From Algoriphagus oliviformis (lineage in GTDB: Bacteria; Bacteroidota; Bacteroidia; Cytophagales; Cyclobacteriaceae): DNA of 64,000 bases. The stretch lies in assembly GCF_017254915.1 (NCBI RefSeq), contig NZ_JAFKCT010000001.1, forward strand, positions 682,001 to 746,000, in the 5' to 3' direction. Made by a program: the position numbers and the translations under genes. The notes under the pieces are model-generated. The model saw only the letters and a list, made by a program, of their open reading frames with translations, had not been told where the DNA came from and made no database searches. Positions 7,986 through 18,100 of the stretch are shown one piece after another. Every line of letters starts with the position of its first letter. Positions within the stretch are counted from its first letter, which is position 1.

Positions 7986-9254
7986 ATGAAAAGAGATTCG
8001 CTTGTTTTCGACCTAATCGCCAAAGAAGAAGACAGACAAAAGAGAGGCATCGAGCTGATCGCTTCCGAAAACTTCACTAGCAAGCAAGTGATGGAGGCTG
8101 CAGGCAGCGTCCTGACCAACAAATACGCTGAGGGTCTCCCCGGCAAGCGCTATTACGGAGGCTGCGAGGTGGTGGACGATATCGAGCAAATCGCCATCGA
8201 TCGTGCCAAGGAGCTTTTTGGCGCCACTTGGGCCAACGTGCAGCCGCACTCCGGTGCGCAGGCCAATGCCGCGGTGATGCTGGCTTGCCTGAAGGCCGGC
8301 GACCCCATCCTGGGTTTTGACCTTTCCCACGGTGGACACCTCACCCACGGGTCTCCGGTAAACTTCTCCGGTAAGCTTTACCAGCCGCATTTCTACGGCG
8401 TGGAAGAGGAGACTGGCATGATCGACTACGACAAGGTGGAAGAGAAAGCGTTGGAAGTGAAGCCCAAGATGATCATCTGCGGAGCCTCTGCCTACTCCAG
8501 AGACTGGGACTACGAAAGACTGAGAGAGATCGCCGACGAAGTAGGCGCAATCTTGTTGGCCGACATTTCCCACCCATCCGGACTGATTGCCCGAGGATTG
8601 CTGAACGATCCGCTGGAGCATTGCCATATCGTGACCACCACCACGCACAAGACCTTGAGAGGTCCAAGAGGTGGCTTGATCGTGATGAGAGAAGACTTTG
8701 ACAACCCTTGGGGCTTGACCACTCCAAAAGGCGAGGTCAGAAAAATGTCCTCCCTGCTCGATATGGGCGTATTCCCAGGCACCCAAGGTGGACCTTTGGA
8801 GCACATCATCGCCGCTAAGGCAGTAGCTTTCGAAGAAGCCCTCTCCGACGAATACATGGAATATGTGCTTCAGGTGAAAAAGAATGCATCCATAATGGCA
8901 GAAGAGTTCGTAAGTCGTGGATACCAGATTATCTCTGGAGGCACTGACAACCACCTGATGCTGATCGACCTGAGAAACAAAGAGCTGACCGGAAAGCTTG
9001 CCGAAGAAACCCTCGGAAAAGTGGACATCACCATCAACAAAAACATGGTGCCTTTCGATACCAAGTCGCCTTTTGTGACTTCCGGTATGCGCGTGGGTAC
9101 CGCAGCCGTCACCACCCGTGGTCTGAAGGAAGATGATATGAAAAAGATCGTCGCCCTGATCGACCGCGCCCTGACGCACCATTCCGACGAGGCTGAGCTC
9201 GCCAAGATCAAGGCCGAGGTCAACGAATGGATGGTTCAATTTCCTTTGTACTAA
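7986..9254 (+). CDS. glyA: Serine hydroxymethyltransferase
   Basis: With the ATG at 7986 the product has 422 residues, the normal size of bacterial GlyA. Family motifs are plain: [20 protein letters not shown] at the start, [15 protein letters not shown], the substrate-loop [12 protein letters not shown], and [14 protein letters not shown] with the Lys that forms the Schiff base with pyridoxal phosphate. It interconverts serine and glycine while loading tetrahydrofolate with a one-carbon unit in the cytoplasm. An in-frame extension to 7848 lacks family similarity and would pass through the promoter. Arginine is mostly AGA, as in other highly expressed genes here. tatC follows after 16 bases and rpiB after that, forming one operon. 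Confidence 0.97.
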   Translation: MKRDSLVFDLIAKEEDRQKRGIELIASENFTSKQVMEAAGSVLTNKYAEGLPGKRYYGGCEVVDDIEQIAIDRAKELFGATWANVQPHSGAQANAAVMLACLKAGDPILGFDLSHGGHLTHGSPVNFSGKLYQPHFYGVEEETGMIDYDKVEEKALEVKPKMIICGASAYSRDWDYERLREIADEVGAILLADISHPSGLIARGLLNDPLEHCHIVTTTTHKTLRGPRGGLIVMREDFDNPWGLTTPKGEVRKMSSLLDMGVFPGTQGGPLEHIIAAKAVAFEEALSDEYMEYVLQVKKNASIMAEEFVSRGYQIISGGTDNHLMLIDLRNKELTGKLAEETLGKVDITINKNMVPFDTKSPFVTSGMRVGTAAVTTRGLKEDDMKKIVALIDRALTHHSDEAELAKIKAEVNEWMVQFPLY

Positions 9255-9270
9255 TTACTGATTTCCCAAA

Positions 9271-10143
9271 GTGGCCCTAGACCAATATCAAGACGAGGAA
9301 GAAGAAGAGGGAATGTCGTTTTTGGACCATTTGGAGGCCTTGCGCTTCCACTTGCTCCGATCCATTGCGGCGATCCTGATCCTGTCCGTCATCGCCTTCC
9401 TGGCTAAAAGTATCGTATTCGGCGAGATCATTCTCGGCCCGTCCAAGGTGGACTTCTTCACTTACCGCATGCTGTGCAAGCTGGGTAACTCGATGGGGAT
9501 ATCCGCCCTCTGCATCGACGAGCTGCCCTTTACGATCCAGAGCCGGCAGATGACCGGGCAGTTTACCATGCACATGACCTCCAGTATCGTGGTGGGCTTC
9601 ATCGCGGCTTTCCCTTACGTTTTCTGGGAAATCTGGAGATTCATCAGCCCGGGGCTGTATGACAAGGAGAAAAATGCCGCCCAAGGCGCCGTGGCATTCG
9701 TGAGCTTGCTGTTTCTTTTGGGAGCGGCGTTTGGCTACTATGTGCTGTCTCCACTGTCGATCAACTTCCTGGCAAACTACCAGCTGGATCCCTCGATCCT
9801 CAACGAGTTTGACATCACCTCCTATGTGACCACGCTGACCATGCTGGTGCTCGCCTCTGCGATCATGTTCCAGCTGCCGGTGGTCGTGTACTTTCTGTCC
9901 ATGTCTGGTCTGGTGACCTCCAAGATGCTGAAGGACTACAGAAGGCACTCCGTGGTGGTGATTTTGGTACTCTCTGCCATCATCACTCCGCCGGATGTGA
10001 TCAGCCAGTTGTTGATCGCAATGCCTATCTTAGTGCTGTATGAAGTGGGGATCGGCATCGCCAAGCGACTGGAAAAGAAGCGTGCGCTGAAGCGGGCCGA
10101 GGAAGAGAAAGAAGACCAAAGAAGGGCAGAATTTGAAGACTGA
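9271..10143 (+). CDS. tatC: Sec-independent protein translocase subunit TatC
   Basis: This 290-residue membrane protein has six hydrophobic segments and the conserved N-terminal TatC motif SFLDHLEALRFHLLRS, the FVFWEIWRFISPGL-type segment after helix 2 and the late helices with SAIITPPDVISQLLIA. TatC is the receptor of the twin-arginine pathway, which exports folded proteins across the inner membrane. GTG at 9271 is taken as start because the acidic leader before MSFLDHLE is common in Bacteroidota; ATG at 9313 is the alternative. No tatA is in the window. rpiB starts 4 bases after the stop. Confidence 0.95.
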   Translation: MALDQYQDEEEEEGMSFLDHLEALRFHLLRSIAAILILSVIAFLAKSIVFGEIILGPSKVDFFTYRMLCKLGNSMGISALCIDELPFTIQSRQMTGQFTMHMTSSIVVGFIAAFPYVFWEIWRFISPGLYDKEKNAAQGAVAFVSLLFLLGAAFGYYVLSPLSINFLANYQLDPSILNEFDITSYVTTLTMLVLASAIMFQLPVVVYFLSMSGLVTSKMLKDYRRHSVVVILVLSAIITPPDVISQLLIAMPILVLYEVGIGIAKRLEKKRALKRAEEEKEDQRRAEFED

Positions 10144-10147
10144 GACT

Positions 10148-10585
10148 ATGGCAAAGAAAATCGCAATCGGCGGAGATCACGCCGGGTTTGAATACAAAGG
10201 CAAGCTGATCGAGAAACTCGCGGGCCTTGGCTATGAGGTAAAGGATTTCGGTCCTTTTTCCACGGCTTCCGTTGACTATCCGGACTACGTCCATCCGCTG
10301 TGCAGCGCCATCGAAGCTGGCGAGTACGAGCTGGGTATCGTGATCTGCGGCAGCGGCAACGGGGTAGCCATCACGGCAAACAAACACCAAGGCATCCGTG
10401 CGGCGCTGTGCTGGAACGAGGACTTGGCAGCGCTGGCCCGCCAGCACAACAACGCCAACGTCATCGCCCTTCCCGCCCGCTTCATCTCCTATGAGGCAGC
10501 GGAGCGACTCACCGAGATCTTCCTGACCACAGACTTTGAAGGGGGAAGACACCAAAATCGGGTCAACAAGATAGCTTGCAGCTAA
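10148..10585 (+). CDS. rpiB: Ribose-5-phosphate isomerase B
   Basis: From the ATG at 10148 the product has 145 residues and reads AKKIAIGGDHAGFEYKGKL, the N-terminal RpiB/LacA signature, followed by YPDYVHPLCSAI, the catalytic-cysteine loop VICGSGNGVAITANK and RQHNNANVIALPARFI. The enzyme interconverts ribose-5-phosphate and ribulose-5-phosphate in the pentose phosphate pathway. A TTG at 10133 inside tatC would add five residues but is unlikely. It is the last gene of the glyA-tatC-rpiB operon and is followed by a strong terminator. Confidence 0.95.
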   Translation: MAKKIAIGGDHAGFEYKGKLIEKLAGLGYEVKDFGPFSTASVDYPDYVHPLCSAIEAGEYELGIVICGSGNGVAITANKHQGIRAALCWNEDLAALARQHNNANVIALPARFISYEAAERLTEIFLTTDFEGGRHQNRVNKIACS

Positions 10586-10598
10586 AAGCTACACATCC

Positions 10599-10630
10599 AA
10601 AGCCTCGGAGTTTTCCGGGGCTTTTTTTTT
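10599..10630 (+). terminator. rho-independent terminator after rpiB
   Basis: A 10-bp stem (10599-10608 with 10615-10624, one G-T pair) with a 6-base loop leads directly into nine T residues ending at 10630. It closes the glyA-tatC-rpiB operon. Confidence 0.92.
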
Positions 10631-10682
10631 GCTAACTGATCCCGCTGTAACCTTTTTGGGAAGTGGGGCATCCTAGGGGAAT

Positions 10683-11774
10683 ATGCTTCGCAACATGAAC
10701 TTGCCCCATTCCCACAGAGCTGCCTTGCTGGTAGCGATCTTCCTGACCCTACTCTTTTCCCAAGCTGCCTTTCCCCAATCGCTGGAGAACCGACTGGATT
10801 CGCTATTGGAAGGCACCTTCACAGACGAGGGGCCGGGCGCTGTGTTTTTGGTGGCCAAAGCCGGGGAGCCAGTATACCGGAAAGCCTTCGGCATGGCCAA
10901 CTTGGAACTTCAAGTCCCGATGGATACGGAGATGGTCTTTGAAATCGGCTCGATGACCAAGCAGTTTACCGCCATGGCCGTGCTGCTGCTGGAGGAGCAG
11001 GGAAAGCTCAGCCTGGATGAGTCCATCACCAAGTACATTCCCGATTATCCCGTGCAGGGCAAAACCATCACGGTCCATCACCTGCTCACGCATACCTCGG
11101 GCATCAAAAGCTTTACCAGCATGAAGTCGCTTCGGACAATCGAGCGGCAGGATCTCTCATCGAGCGAGCTGCTTGATTTTTTCAAGGACGAGCCCATGGA
11201 TTTTGATCCGGGAGCGCAATTCAAATACAACAATTCTGGCTATGTGATCCTCGGCTACCTTATCGAGCAGGTTTCCGGCCAGAGCTATGCGGATTTTGTC
11301 CAGACCCATATTTTCCAAAAGCTGGGGATGCACGCGTCCCGATACGCCAGCCATTCAGAGCTCATTCCCCACCGGGCCTATGGCTATCATCAAAAGGAAG
11401 AGTATGTCAACAAAACCTTCGTCAGTACCAGTCTTCCCTATGCCTCGGGATCGCTGATGTCCACGGTCGACGACATGCTGCGGTGGAATGGGGCGCTGCA
11501 CAGCGACCAGCTGATTTCGGCCGAGGGCAGGGCCAAGCTTTTTCAAAACTACGCGCTGGATACCGGGGAAAACATCGACTATGGCTACGGCTGGCATATT
11601 TCGAAAGTCGGGAAGCAGCTGAGCTACGAGCATGGAGGAAGTATCTTTGGCTTCAAGTCCATGGGGGTTTACCTTCCGGAGGCGGACATCTACGTGGTTG
11701 GGTTGAGCAACTGTGACTGCAATTCTCCCACCGCGCTTGTCCGGCTGATGGCGGAACTTGCCTTGGAATATTGA
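10683..11774 (+). CDS. Secreted serine hydrolase, class C beta-lactamase fold
   Basis: This 363-residue protein has an N-terminal signal peptide (about residues 1-32, ending near SQAAFPQS) and the three motifs of the serine beta-lactamase / penicillin-binding-like fold: S-x-x-K in GSMTKQFTAMAV, Y-x-N in KYNNSGYVILG, and an HGG motif in YEHGGSIFGF in place of KTG. This places it in the family of esterases, D-aminopeptidases and peptidases related to AmpC; true beta-lactamase activity is not implied. LLTHTSGIKSFTS is typical of the family. The likely location is the periplasm. It stands alone between a terminator and the AI-2E family gene, which follows after 150 bases. Confidence 0.88.
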   Translation: MLRNMNLPHSHRAALLVAIFLTLLFSQAAFPQSLENRLDSLLEGTFTDEGPGAVFLVAKAGEPVYRKAFGMANLELQVPMDTEMVFEIGSMTKQFTAMAVLLLEEQGKLSLDESITKYIPDYPVQGKTITVHHLLTHTSGIKSFTSMKSLRTIERQDLSSSELLDFFKDEPMDFDPGAQFKYNNSGYVILGYLIEQVSGQSYADFVQTHIFQKLGMHASRYASHSELIPHRAYGYHQKEEYVNKTFVSTSLPYASGSLMSTVDDMLRWNGALHSDQLISAEGRAKLFQNYALDTGENIDYGYGWHISKVGKQLSYEHGGSIFGFKSMGVYLPEADIYVVGLSNCDCNSPTALVRLMAELALEY

Positions 11775-11924
11775 GGCTAGGCTGCATTGAACAGTCCTTT
11801 TTTCAGGGAAATAGTGGGCTGCATGGGAATAGGGCGGCATGGCTTTTCCTGACTTTTATCAGGGTTTTAGCCAATGCATAGCTAGGAATTATGCCGTAAA
11901 TTTTGCGGAGCAACCCACACACCC

Positions 11925-12986
11925 ATGAATCCAAATCCCAGTCCTGCCCCCGCCTCCAACCAAGTAATCCACTACGCTTTGCAGTTGTTGGCCTTGGCCG
12001 TTTTGTTGGTTTGGTGTTTTAATATCCTGGAGCCCTTTCTGATCCCGCTGATTTGGGCGGCGGTCTTTGCCTCCTCTTTTTTCCCCATCCATGAAAAGCT
12101 CACTGGAAAATACGGATGGAAAAACGGGCTCTCGGCGACGGCCATCACCGTGGCGGCGCTCATGGTGATGATCGTGCCGGCGGTGTTTTTTATCATCGCG
12201 GGAGCTGGGGAGCTCAAGGAGCTGTTTCAAAATGTCCGGGACCATGAGCTGGAGATTCCCTCTCCCAATGAAAAAATCAAGGATTGGCCGCTGGTGGGCG
12301 AGCGACTGTTTGATTTTTGGGCGCATGCCTCCAGCAATCTTACCCTGACCCTGCAGGAGCACTCCGAACAGCTGAAGCCTATCCTGCTGCGGCTGGTGGG
12401 CCTTTTGAGAAATACGGCCTCCGGCATTCTCCTGCTGATGCTGTCGATCATCATCAGCGGGGTGATGCTGGCTTACGAAAAGGAAGAGAGCCACTTTGCC
12501 AGACGGCTGTTTGGAAAGCTCGGCGGTCGAGAGGGCGAGCAGCTGGCCGGAGTGGCCAAGCAGACCGTCCAAAACGTGGTGAAGGGCATCCTCGGGGTAG
12601 CGGCGATCCAGACTACGCTGGTCGGCATAGGCCTGGTCGTAGCGGGAATCCCCTTTGCGGGGCTTTGGATCATTCTTTCCCTCATCCTAGCGATCATACA
12701 GATCGGTATCCTTCCCATCTCCATCGGGGTGATCATCTACATCTGGAGTACGGACGGCGGAGCCATTGCCGTCGCGCTGACCATCTGGATGCTGCTCGTG
12801 GGCCTCATCGACAATGTGCTGAAGCCGATCTTCTTGGGAAAAGGGGCCTCCGTGCCAATGCTGGTGGTCTTTCTGGGGGCAATTGGGGGCTTTCTCTACT
12901 CTGGTTTTATCGGCTTGTTTACCGGTGCAATTGTGCTGACGGTAGGATACAAGTTTGGCGCTGCCTGGCTAAACTCCACCAAGTAG
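11925..12986 (+). CDS. AI-2E family (PerM-like) transporter
   Basis: This 353-residue protein has about eight membrane segments arranged as in the AI-2E/PerM family: paired N-terminal helices (about 17-50), a third near 65-90, a soluble middle segment, and a C-terminal cluster of helices including LIDNVLKPIFLGKGASVPML, the most conserved family motif. Members export small molecules or act as sodium/proton antiporters; the family name comes from autoinducer-2 export in E. coli, which should not be assumed here. It is convergent with the lipoprotein gene, sharing a bidirectional terminator. Confidence 0.88.
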   Translation: MNPNPSPAPASNQVIHYALQLLALAVLLVWCFNILEPFLIPLIWAAVFASSFFPIHEKLTGKYGWKNGLSATAITVAALMVMIVPAVFFIIAGAGELKELFQNVRDHELEIPSPNEKIKDWPLVGERLFDFWAHASSNLTLTLQEHSEQLKPILLRLVGLLRNTASGILLLMLSIIISGVMLAYEKEESHFARRLFGKLGGREGEQLAGVAKQTVQNVVKGILGVAAIQTTLVGIGLVVAGIPFAGLWIILSLILAIIQIGILPISIGVIIYIWSTDGGAIAVALTIWMLLVGLIDNVLKPIFLGKGASVPMLVVFLGAIGGFLYSGFIGLFTGAIVLTVGYKFGAAWLNSTK

Positions 12987-13061
12987 AAAAGCGTCGGCCA
13001 GCCTTTTTCTTGCCGAAAGCCCATGGGCGGCCGGATCGGCTGAGCCTGCCAAAGGCTATAC

Positions 13062-13099
13062 AAGACAAAAGCCAGGACGAACATCCTGGCTTTTGTCTT
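13062..13099. terminator. Bidirectional terminator hairpin
   Basis: A 16-bp perfect stem (13062-13077 with 13084-13099) and a 6-base loop lie between two converging genes. The arms contain A and T runs on both outer sides, so the hairpin can end transcription from either direction. The right arm overlaps the stop codon of the lipoprotein gene on the minus strand. Confidence 0.85.
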
Positions 13100-13430
13100 A
13101 GTTCAGTTCCTTACGTTGCTTGGAATGGGACTTGAGTTCCTCGAGTTCCTGCTTCAGTTCCTCGAGGGCCTCGCTCACGGAGCTCTTTCCCTCGCTGATG
13201 GACTTTCTGATCTCATCCTTGCTCAGGCCTTCTTTTTCCAAATCCCGGATCAGTCTTTTGATCTCCCTGTCCAGCTTTTTGTCGTTGATCTTTTCCCCGT
13301 TGATGATCAGGTCATCGCTGGTGGTAATCTCGATCTTGATGCCATCCTTCTTTTTGGTGGTCTCGATGGAGCAGCCGTCGAGCGAAAACAATAGGCCCAT
13401 CAGCAGTGCGGGGAGGAGGATCTTTTTCAT
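13098..13430 (-). CDS. Small charged lipoprotein
   Basis: This 110-residue protein has a lipoprotein signal: KKILLPALLMGLLFSLDGCS with a cysteine at about residue 20 as the lipidation site. The mature part is almost entirely charged, with Lys-rich segments followed by Glu/Lys-rich helix predicted to form a coiled coil (about residues 55-105). No enzyme motif is visible. It follows the subtilisin-like lipoprotein gene by 65 bases on the same strand and could be co-transcribed with it; a functional link between them is only a guess. Confidence 0.75.
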   Translation of the reverse strand: MKKILLPALLMGLLFSLDGCSIETTKKKDGIKIEITTSDDLIINGEKINDKKLDREIKRLIRDLEKEGLSKDEIRKSISEGKSSVSEALEELKQELEELKSHSKQRKELN

Positions 13431-13495
13431 AGCGGAAGGTTTTTGACGTGGACAAGTTAAGACCTTGATCGGATAGTTGCCCGTTTTTTCCTGAT

Positions 13496-15130
13496 TTAGA
13501 GGCTTACACGGCCTTTGGCTACCTGGTCTGCCAAGATGATCGCATTGTAGAGGTTGGCGATTTTTCCGGTCTTGGAGATTTCGGAAAGGGCTTTTTCATC
13601 GCCTTCTATTCCGCCCACGTTTACCTTGATCTGTGGGGCGATGCCGGACTGCATGATGATCTGCTTCACCTGTGCCGCGGAAAGCTCGGGATAGTAAGAT
13701 CGGATCATCGCAGCGATACCCGCCACCGCCGGAGCCGCCATGGACGTGCCTCCCTGAAACTCGTAGCCGTCATTGGGCATGGTGGAGTAGATTTTGTCCC
13801 CTGGTGCGAAGATGTCCACGTTTTTCTTTCCATAGTTGGAAAAAGAAGCGATCATGCCGGAGTCGAAGTTTGAGGTGAGTGCCCCGATGGTGATGACATT
13901 GTCGACAAATTCCGGCACCGTGTTTAGCTTGTTGTCATTTGGGAAATTCTTGTTTTCCGGATCGTCGAGGTCCTTCCCGTCGTTGCCGGCTGCCTGCACA
14001 AAGAGCACGTCTTTGGAGGCGGCGTATTCCAAGGCCTCGTAAACCCATTCTGCGTTTGGAGAGAAAGCTTTACCAAAGCTGGCGTTGATGACCTTGGCGC
14101 CGTTGTCCACCGCATAGCGGATGGCCAGGGCGACGTCTTTGTCGTATTCATCTCCGTCAGGCACGGTGCGGACGCTCATGATAGAGACGTTTTTGGCCAC
14201 CCCATCTACGCCTTTCTTGTTGCCACGGGCGGCAGCGATGATGCCTGCCACGTGTGTGCCGTGGCTTTCCTCCGGGTCACGGATATCAGGATTGCCGTTG
14301 CCGTACTTTTGGTCGCTGTAGTCATAGGGGTCGTCTCCGACAGCGGTTCGGCCGTCAAAGTTGACATTGAGGTGGTATTCCAACTGGCCTTTGTAATAAG
14401 TGATGCCGTCGTTGAGGTCTTTGAGGGCCGTGGGTATATCCTGGCCCATGCCCATGACCTGCTTCAGTAGACCCACAAACTGCTCCTGCTGCGGGGATTT
14501 TGGCTGATATTTCTCCAGATCTGCCAGGGAGTAGTATTCTTTTCCCAGCTCTTTTTGGATGTTTTCGTGGGCCATTTTCACAAACTGCTCGATCTGCTCC
14601 AGCTGGGGGAGGGTTTCCTTGGCTTCGGGGAGCTCCTCTTGCAAAGCTGCCTGGGCTTCGGTTTGAAGGGCTTCATCGCCCAGCTTCAGGCGAATGATCC
14701 GGGCCAGTTCCATCTGCTCGTGGTAGGATTCGCCGAGGAAATTGTAGCCGTGCACATCGTCCACGTAGCCGTTGCCGTCGTTGTCGATGCCATCGCCGGG
14801 AGTCTCGCCTTTGTTGACCCAGAGGACGTCTTTGATGTCCTCATGGTCCAGGTCGATGCCCGAGTCTACCACCGCGACGATCACGGGCTGGCCTTTTTTC
14901 TTTTTCAAAAGCTCCTCGTAGGCACGATCCACGCTCATGCCGGGCACGGTGTCTTTGGCCAAATCCAGATGGCCCCAGTGCATTGCCTGGGAGTCGGAGA
15001 GCTCCGAGACTCTCGGGGAAGTATTGCCGTAGGAGATCGGGGGAGCGGTAATCACAGCGGAGGAGCTGCAACCCATGACCAGCAGTCCGAGACTCAGACT
15101 TGCCAGCGAATTGAAAAGGGATTTATTCAT
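13496..15130 (-). CDS. Subtilisin-like (S8) serine protease lipoprotein
   Basis: This 544-residue protein has a lipoprotein signal ending LLVMGC (Cys21) and a subtilase catalytic triad: Asp89 in AVVDSGIDLDHEDI, His290 in ESHGTHVAG and Ser463 in GGTSMAAPAVAG, with oxyanion Asn383 in AAGNDG. It is probably exposed at the cell envelope. The distance between Asp and His is about 200 residues, far more than in subtilisin; the extra segment (about 130-265) is helical and rich in Glu and Gln, after an acidic GDGIDNDGNGYVDD calcium-site-like loop. No separate propeptide or C-terminal sorting domain is seen. It lies directly downstream of the injection-system operon in the same direction, 68 bases after it. 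Confidence 0.9.
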   Translation of the reverse strand: MNKSLFNSLASLSLGLLVMGCSSSAVITAPPISYGNTSPRVSELSDSQAMHWGHLDLAKDTVPGMSVDRAYEELLKKKKGQPVIVAVVDSGIDLDHEDIKDVLWVNKGETPGDGIDNDGNGYVDDVHGYNFLGESYHEQMELARIIRLKLGDEALQTEAQAALQEELPEAKETLPQLEQIEQFVKMAHENIQKELGKEYYSLADLEKYQPKSPQQEQFVGLLKQVMGMGQDIPTALKDLNDGITYYKGQLEYHLNVNFDGRTAVGDDPYDYSDQKYGNGNPDIRDPEESHGTHVAGIIAAARGNKKGVDGVAKNVSIMSVRTVPDGDEYDKDVALAIRYAVDNGAKVINASFGKAFSPNAEWVYEALEYAASKDVLFVQAAGNDGKDLDDPENKNFPNDNKLNTVPEFVDNVITIGALTSNFDSGMIASFSNYGKKNVDIFAPGDKIYSTMPNDGYEFQGGTSMAAPAVAGIAAMIRSYYPELSAAQVKQIIMQSGIAPQIKVNVGGIEGDEKALSEISKTGKIANLYNAIILADQVAKGRVSL

Positions 15131-15198
15131 AGAGCCAAAATAACGATCAAATTAATACAAGAAGCCATTAATCCCTGTTAAAAATGGTGAAGTGCTTC

Positions 15199-18100
15199 TC
15201 ACCTGATCCGGACCATGGGCTCCGCTTTCAGCAGCTCGACCGTGGAAGGTCCCACGCCGGGAGCTGCCTCCAGCTCGGCGTAGCTGCCGATCTGCGTTCC
15301 TTTTTCCGATTTTTTGTCCTCCCTGTAGTCGATGATGGCTTGGGCTTTGGTCGGCCCTACCCCTTTGATCCGTTGGATAGCCCTGACGTCGGCTGTATTG
15401 AGGTTGACCATGAAGTTTAGCCTGCCGGTACCGAATCCCGGAATGGAGGTTTTTGCGTGGGGCAGAGAGGCTGGAATGTCCCAGTTGCTGGGCTGAGAGG
15501 TGGCGGTGTCCCATTTGTTGTCTTTGTACTCCAGCTCTGTCAGGGAAAAATTGAGGTTTTCCGCCACGTAGGCATCGGGGTCGGAGTAGATGCCGGCGTC
15601 CAGGTTTTTTCCATATTCCACTTCCACTTCGTATTTGACCACTTTTCCCCCGTCGAGAATGTGCTGCTTTGCGAAGCGCTCAAACTTGGCGTTCATGTCG
15701 GAGTTGGTTTGCTTCGCAATGGGGGTAAGGTTCCAGGAGACGTTGCCGGGCCCGTGGAGCTTGTGGTTGAGCAGGTGCCCCTCCACGATGTAGTCGGGAT
15801 AGTTGAGCTTCAGAAGTGCGCCCAGCCCGGTGGTGTAGGTGGGTTGGCTTCCCGCCAGCCCTCCGGGGTCTAGACTCAGGGGAGAGACGACGAGGTGTTT
15901 CCCCATTTCCATGCCCGCGCCGGTGACTTTGTCCTGTCGGGTGATGGTGGTACTGGGGATGGGTGGGCCTCCGATGGCGTTGAGGATGGCCACGATCTTT
16001 TCAAACTCCTCCATGATGATCTGGCCTTTTTCCACTCCCTGTCCTTCACGGTTTGCGTCGATCTTGGACGCGGAGGTCTGCAGCTCGGCGACCTTGTCGT
16101 CGGGAATGTCTTTTCCGTTCCAAGACTTGGCGGTGATGATCTGGTTGATGGTTTTGGGATCTCCGCTGGCGATGATGAGCTTGGCTTGAGGGCTGGAGTC
16201 TTCGAAATAGGCCTCGTGTCTCTCGCCGTTGGGAAGGGTGAAAGGCTTTCTGAATCCCAGCCATCCCATCACGGTATTGACCGCGCTGCGTCCGGCATTG
16301 AGTATCGCTCCGCCCACGGCCATCGCTTTGTCGATCAGCCAGTCTATGGCGGCGTTTACTTTTTCCCTCAATCCCCCGATCATCTCAGCGATGCGCGTGC
16401 CCAGGCCCCGCAGCCCCACTTGGTTTGCCAAGAATCCGATAGCCACTGGCACGGCCCGCGCCAGGGCTGCCTCCAGGAAGTTGGCCGCATCGGCGATGCT
16501 TCCCCGGGCGATGTTGGCCACGCCAGCGACGAAGGAATTGACGATTTCCAGCATCTCGCGCAGCTTTTCTATAAAAGACTGCACCGCACGGTAGAAGGCT
16601 ATGAAGCTGTTGACCACGGCCATGATGCCAGTGGGATCGAGCATGGAAAGGAGTTTCACGGTCACCTGCTGCACGATGCGGGTCATGATCCAGTTTTGCA
16701 CCTGCTCCAGCACCATTGTCCAGAGGTTGCTCAGCTGCTCCTGCACATACTCCCAGATGGCGATGGGGCCCCGCTCCCACACGTCCTTGATGAAGGTCCA
16801 GATGCCGGAAAGCGTGTCGATCGCCGCACGGATCTGCGCCACCCGCTCGGGGCCGATCTTGAGGGCCAGCCTTTCCCACACGTTGTCAATGGTCAATCCA
16901 AGCACATCGAGGACGAATCCGAGTATGGATTGGAAGCTCAGATCTGCCGGAGGACTGATGCCCGCAGAGGCGAGCTCTCCAAAGAGCCAGTCCCGCAGGC
17001 CTCCCAGGAGGTGGGTGACGATGTTGTCAAAAAACTGGACAAACCCCTGCTTGACTGCCGAAAGCAGGTTTTTGAGGAAGCCGATGGGGTCGCGCTTGAT
17101 GTCCTCGAAGGCCGAGCGGGCGTTGGCGATGATCTGGTTTACCGTGTCGATAGGGAAATTCATCACCACCAGCAGCACCTCCACGATGATTCGGACGATG
17201 GTGACTACGAAAGCGAAAAGCCGCTGTATGGGCTCGGCCAAGGTCTGCACTATCCTCACAAAGGCATCCAGGGGATGAAACACATCGGCGATGCTGAAGC
17301 TGTTCCAGAGGTCGAGGAACAATCCCGTGATAAAGGCCCAGGTGAAATTCAGCGTAGCCACGGCCGCGTCTATCCTTGCCACGGTCTGCTCGATGGCCCC
17401 GGTCTCCTTCATCTGCTGAAACTGCTCCTCTCCGCCGGGCAGGAGCCCCATGAAGCCCCGGATGATGTTTTCCGTGCTGCGTGGTACTTCCTCTCCGGTG
17501 AAGGGGTCTTTGCCTAGGATCACCGTCACCAGATGGAATCCCTGCTGCTCCCTGGCGTAGGCCGATAGCTGCGCCAAAAGGGCGTTTTTGATGAATTCCA
17601 AGACCTTGATCGCCACATTGGCCGCGAAGGTGAAGACTCGGGTGGTGAAGGGGGTGAAAATGGCCACTGTCCTCTGAAAGGCCGCGACGGGGTTTCTCAG
17701 GTCTTCCAGGGAGAAGGCATTCCAGGCCTCCTCAAACAAGCCACGGACTTCCGCAAAGCTGAAGTTTAGGGCCGCCAGCTCCCCATCAATCCAGTCAGCG
17801 GTCTCTTGGATGGTGCCCTCCGCCTGCATGCGCTCCAGCTCCTGCTCCTTGCCGATCAGCAGGAGGAAAGCTTCGATTTTTTCCGCCGTGGTGGAGACGA
17901 CTTCCTCGCCCGTCAGTGGATCATGGCCGAGCAGCTTGGTCAGGAGCGGGTAGCCGGGAAAGGCATCCGCCAGCGCTTTCAGGGCGGTCATCAGCGCCTC
18001 CTTGATCAGCTCAAAGACCTTGTCCTTCACCCTTCCGGCAAAGGTGACCACATCCCGGTACAGCTGTCCAAAGGTCCGGTCCAATACGGCCATATTTGCG

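Noticed and set aside
15895..17517. 540-codon open frame opposite the DUF4157 gene
   Set aside because: It lies fully inside a convincing gene and has the His/Asp/Gly-rich composition typical of a reverse-strand shadow.
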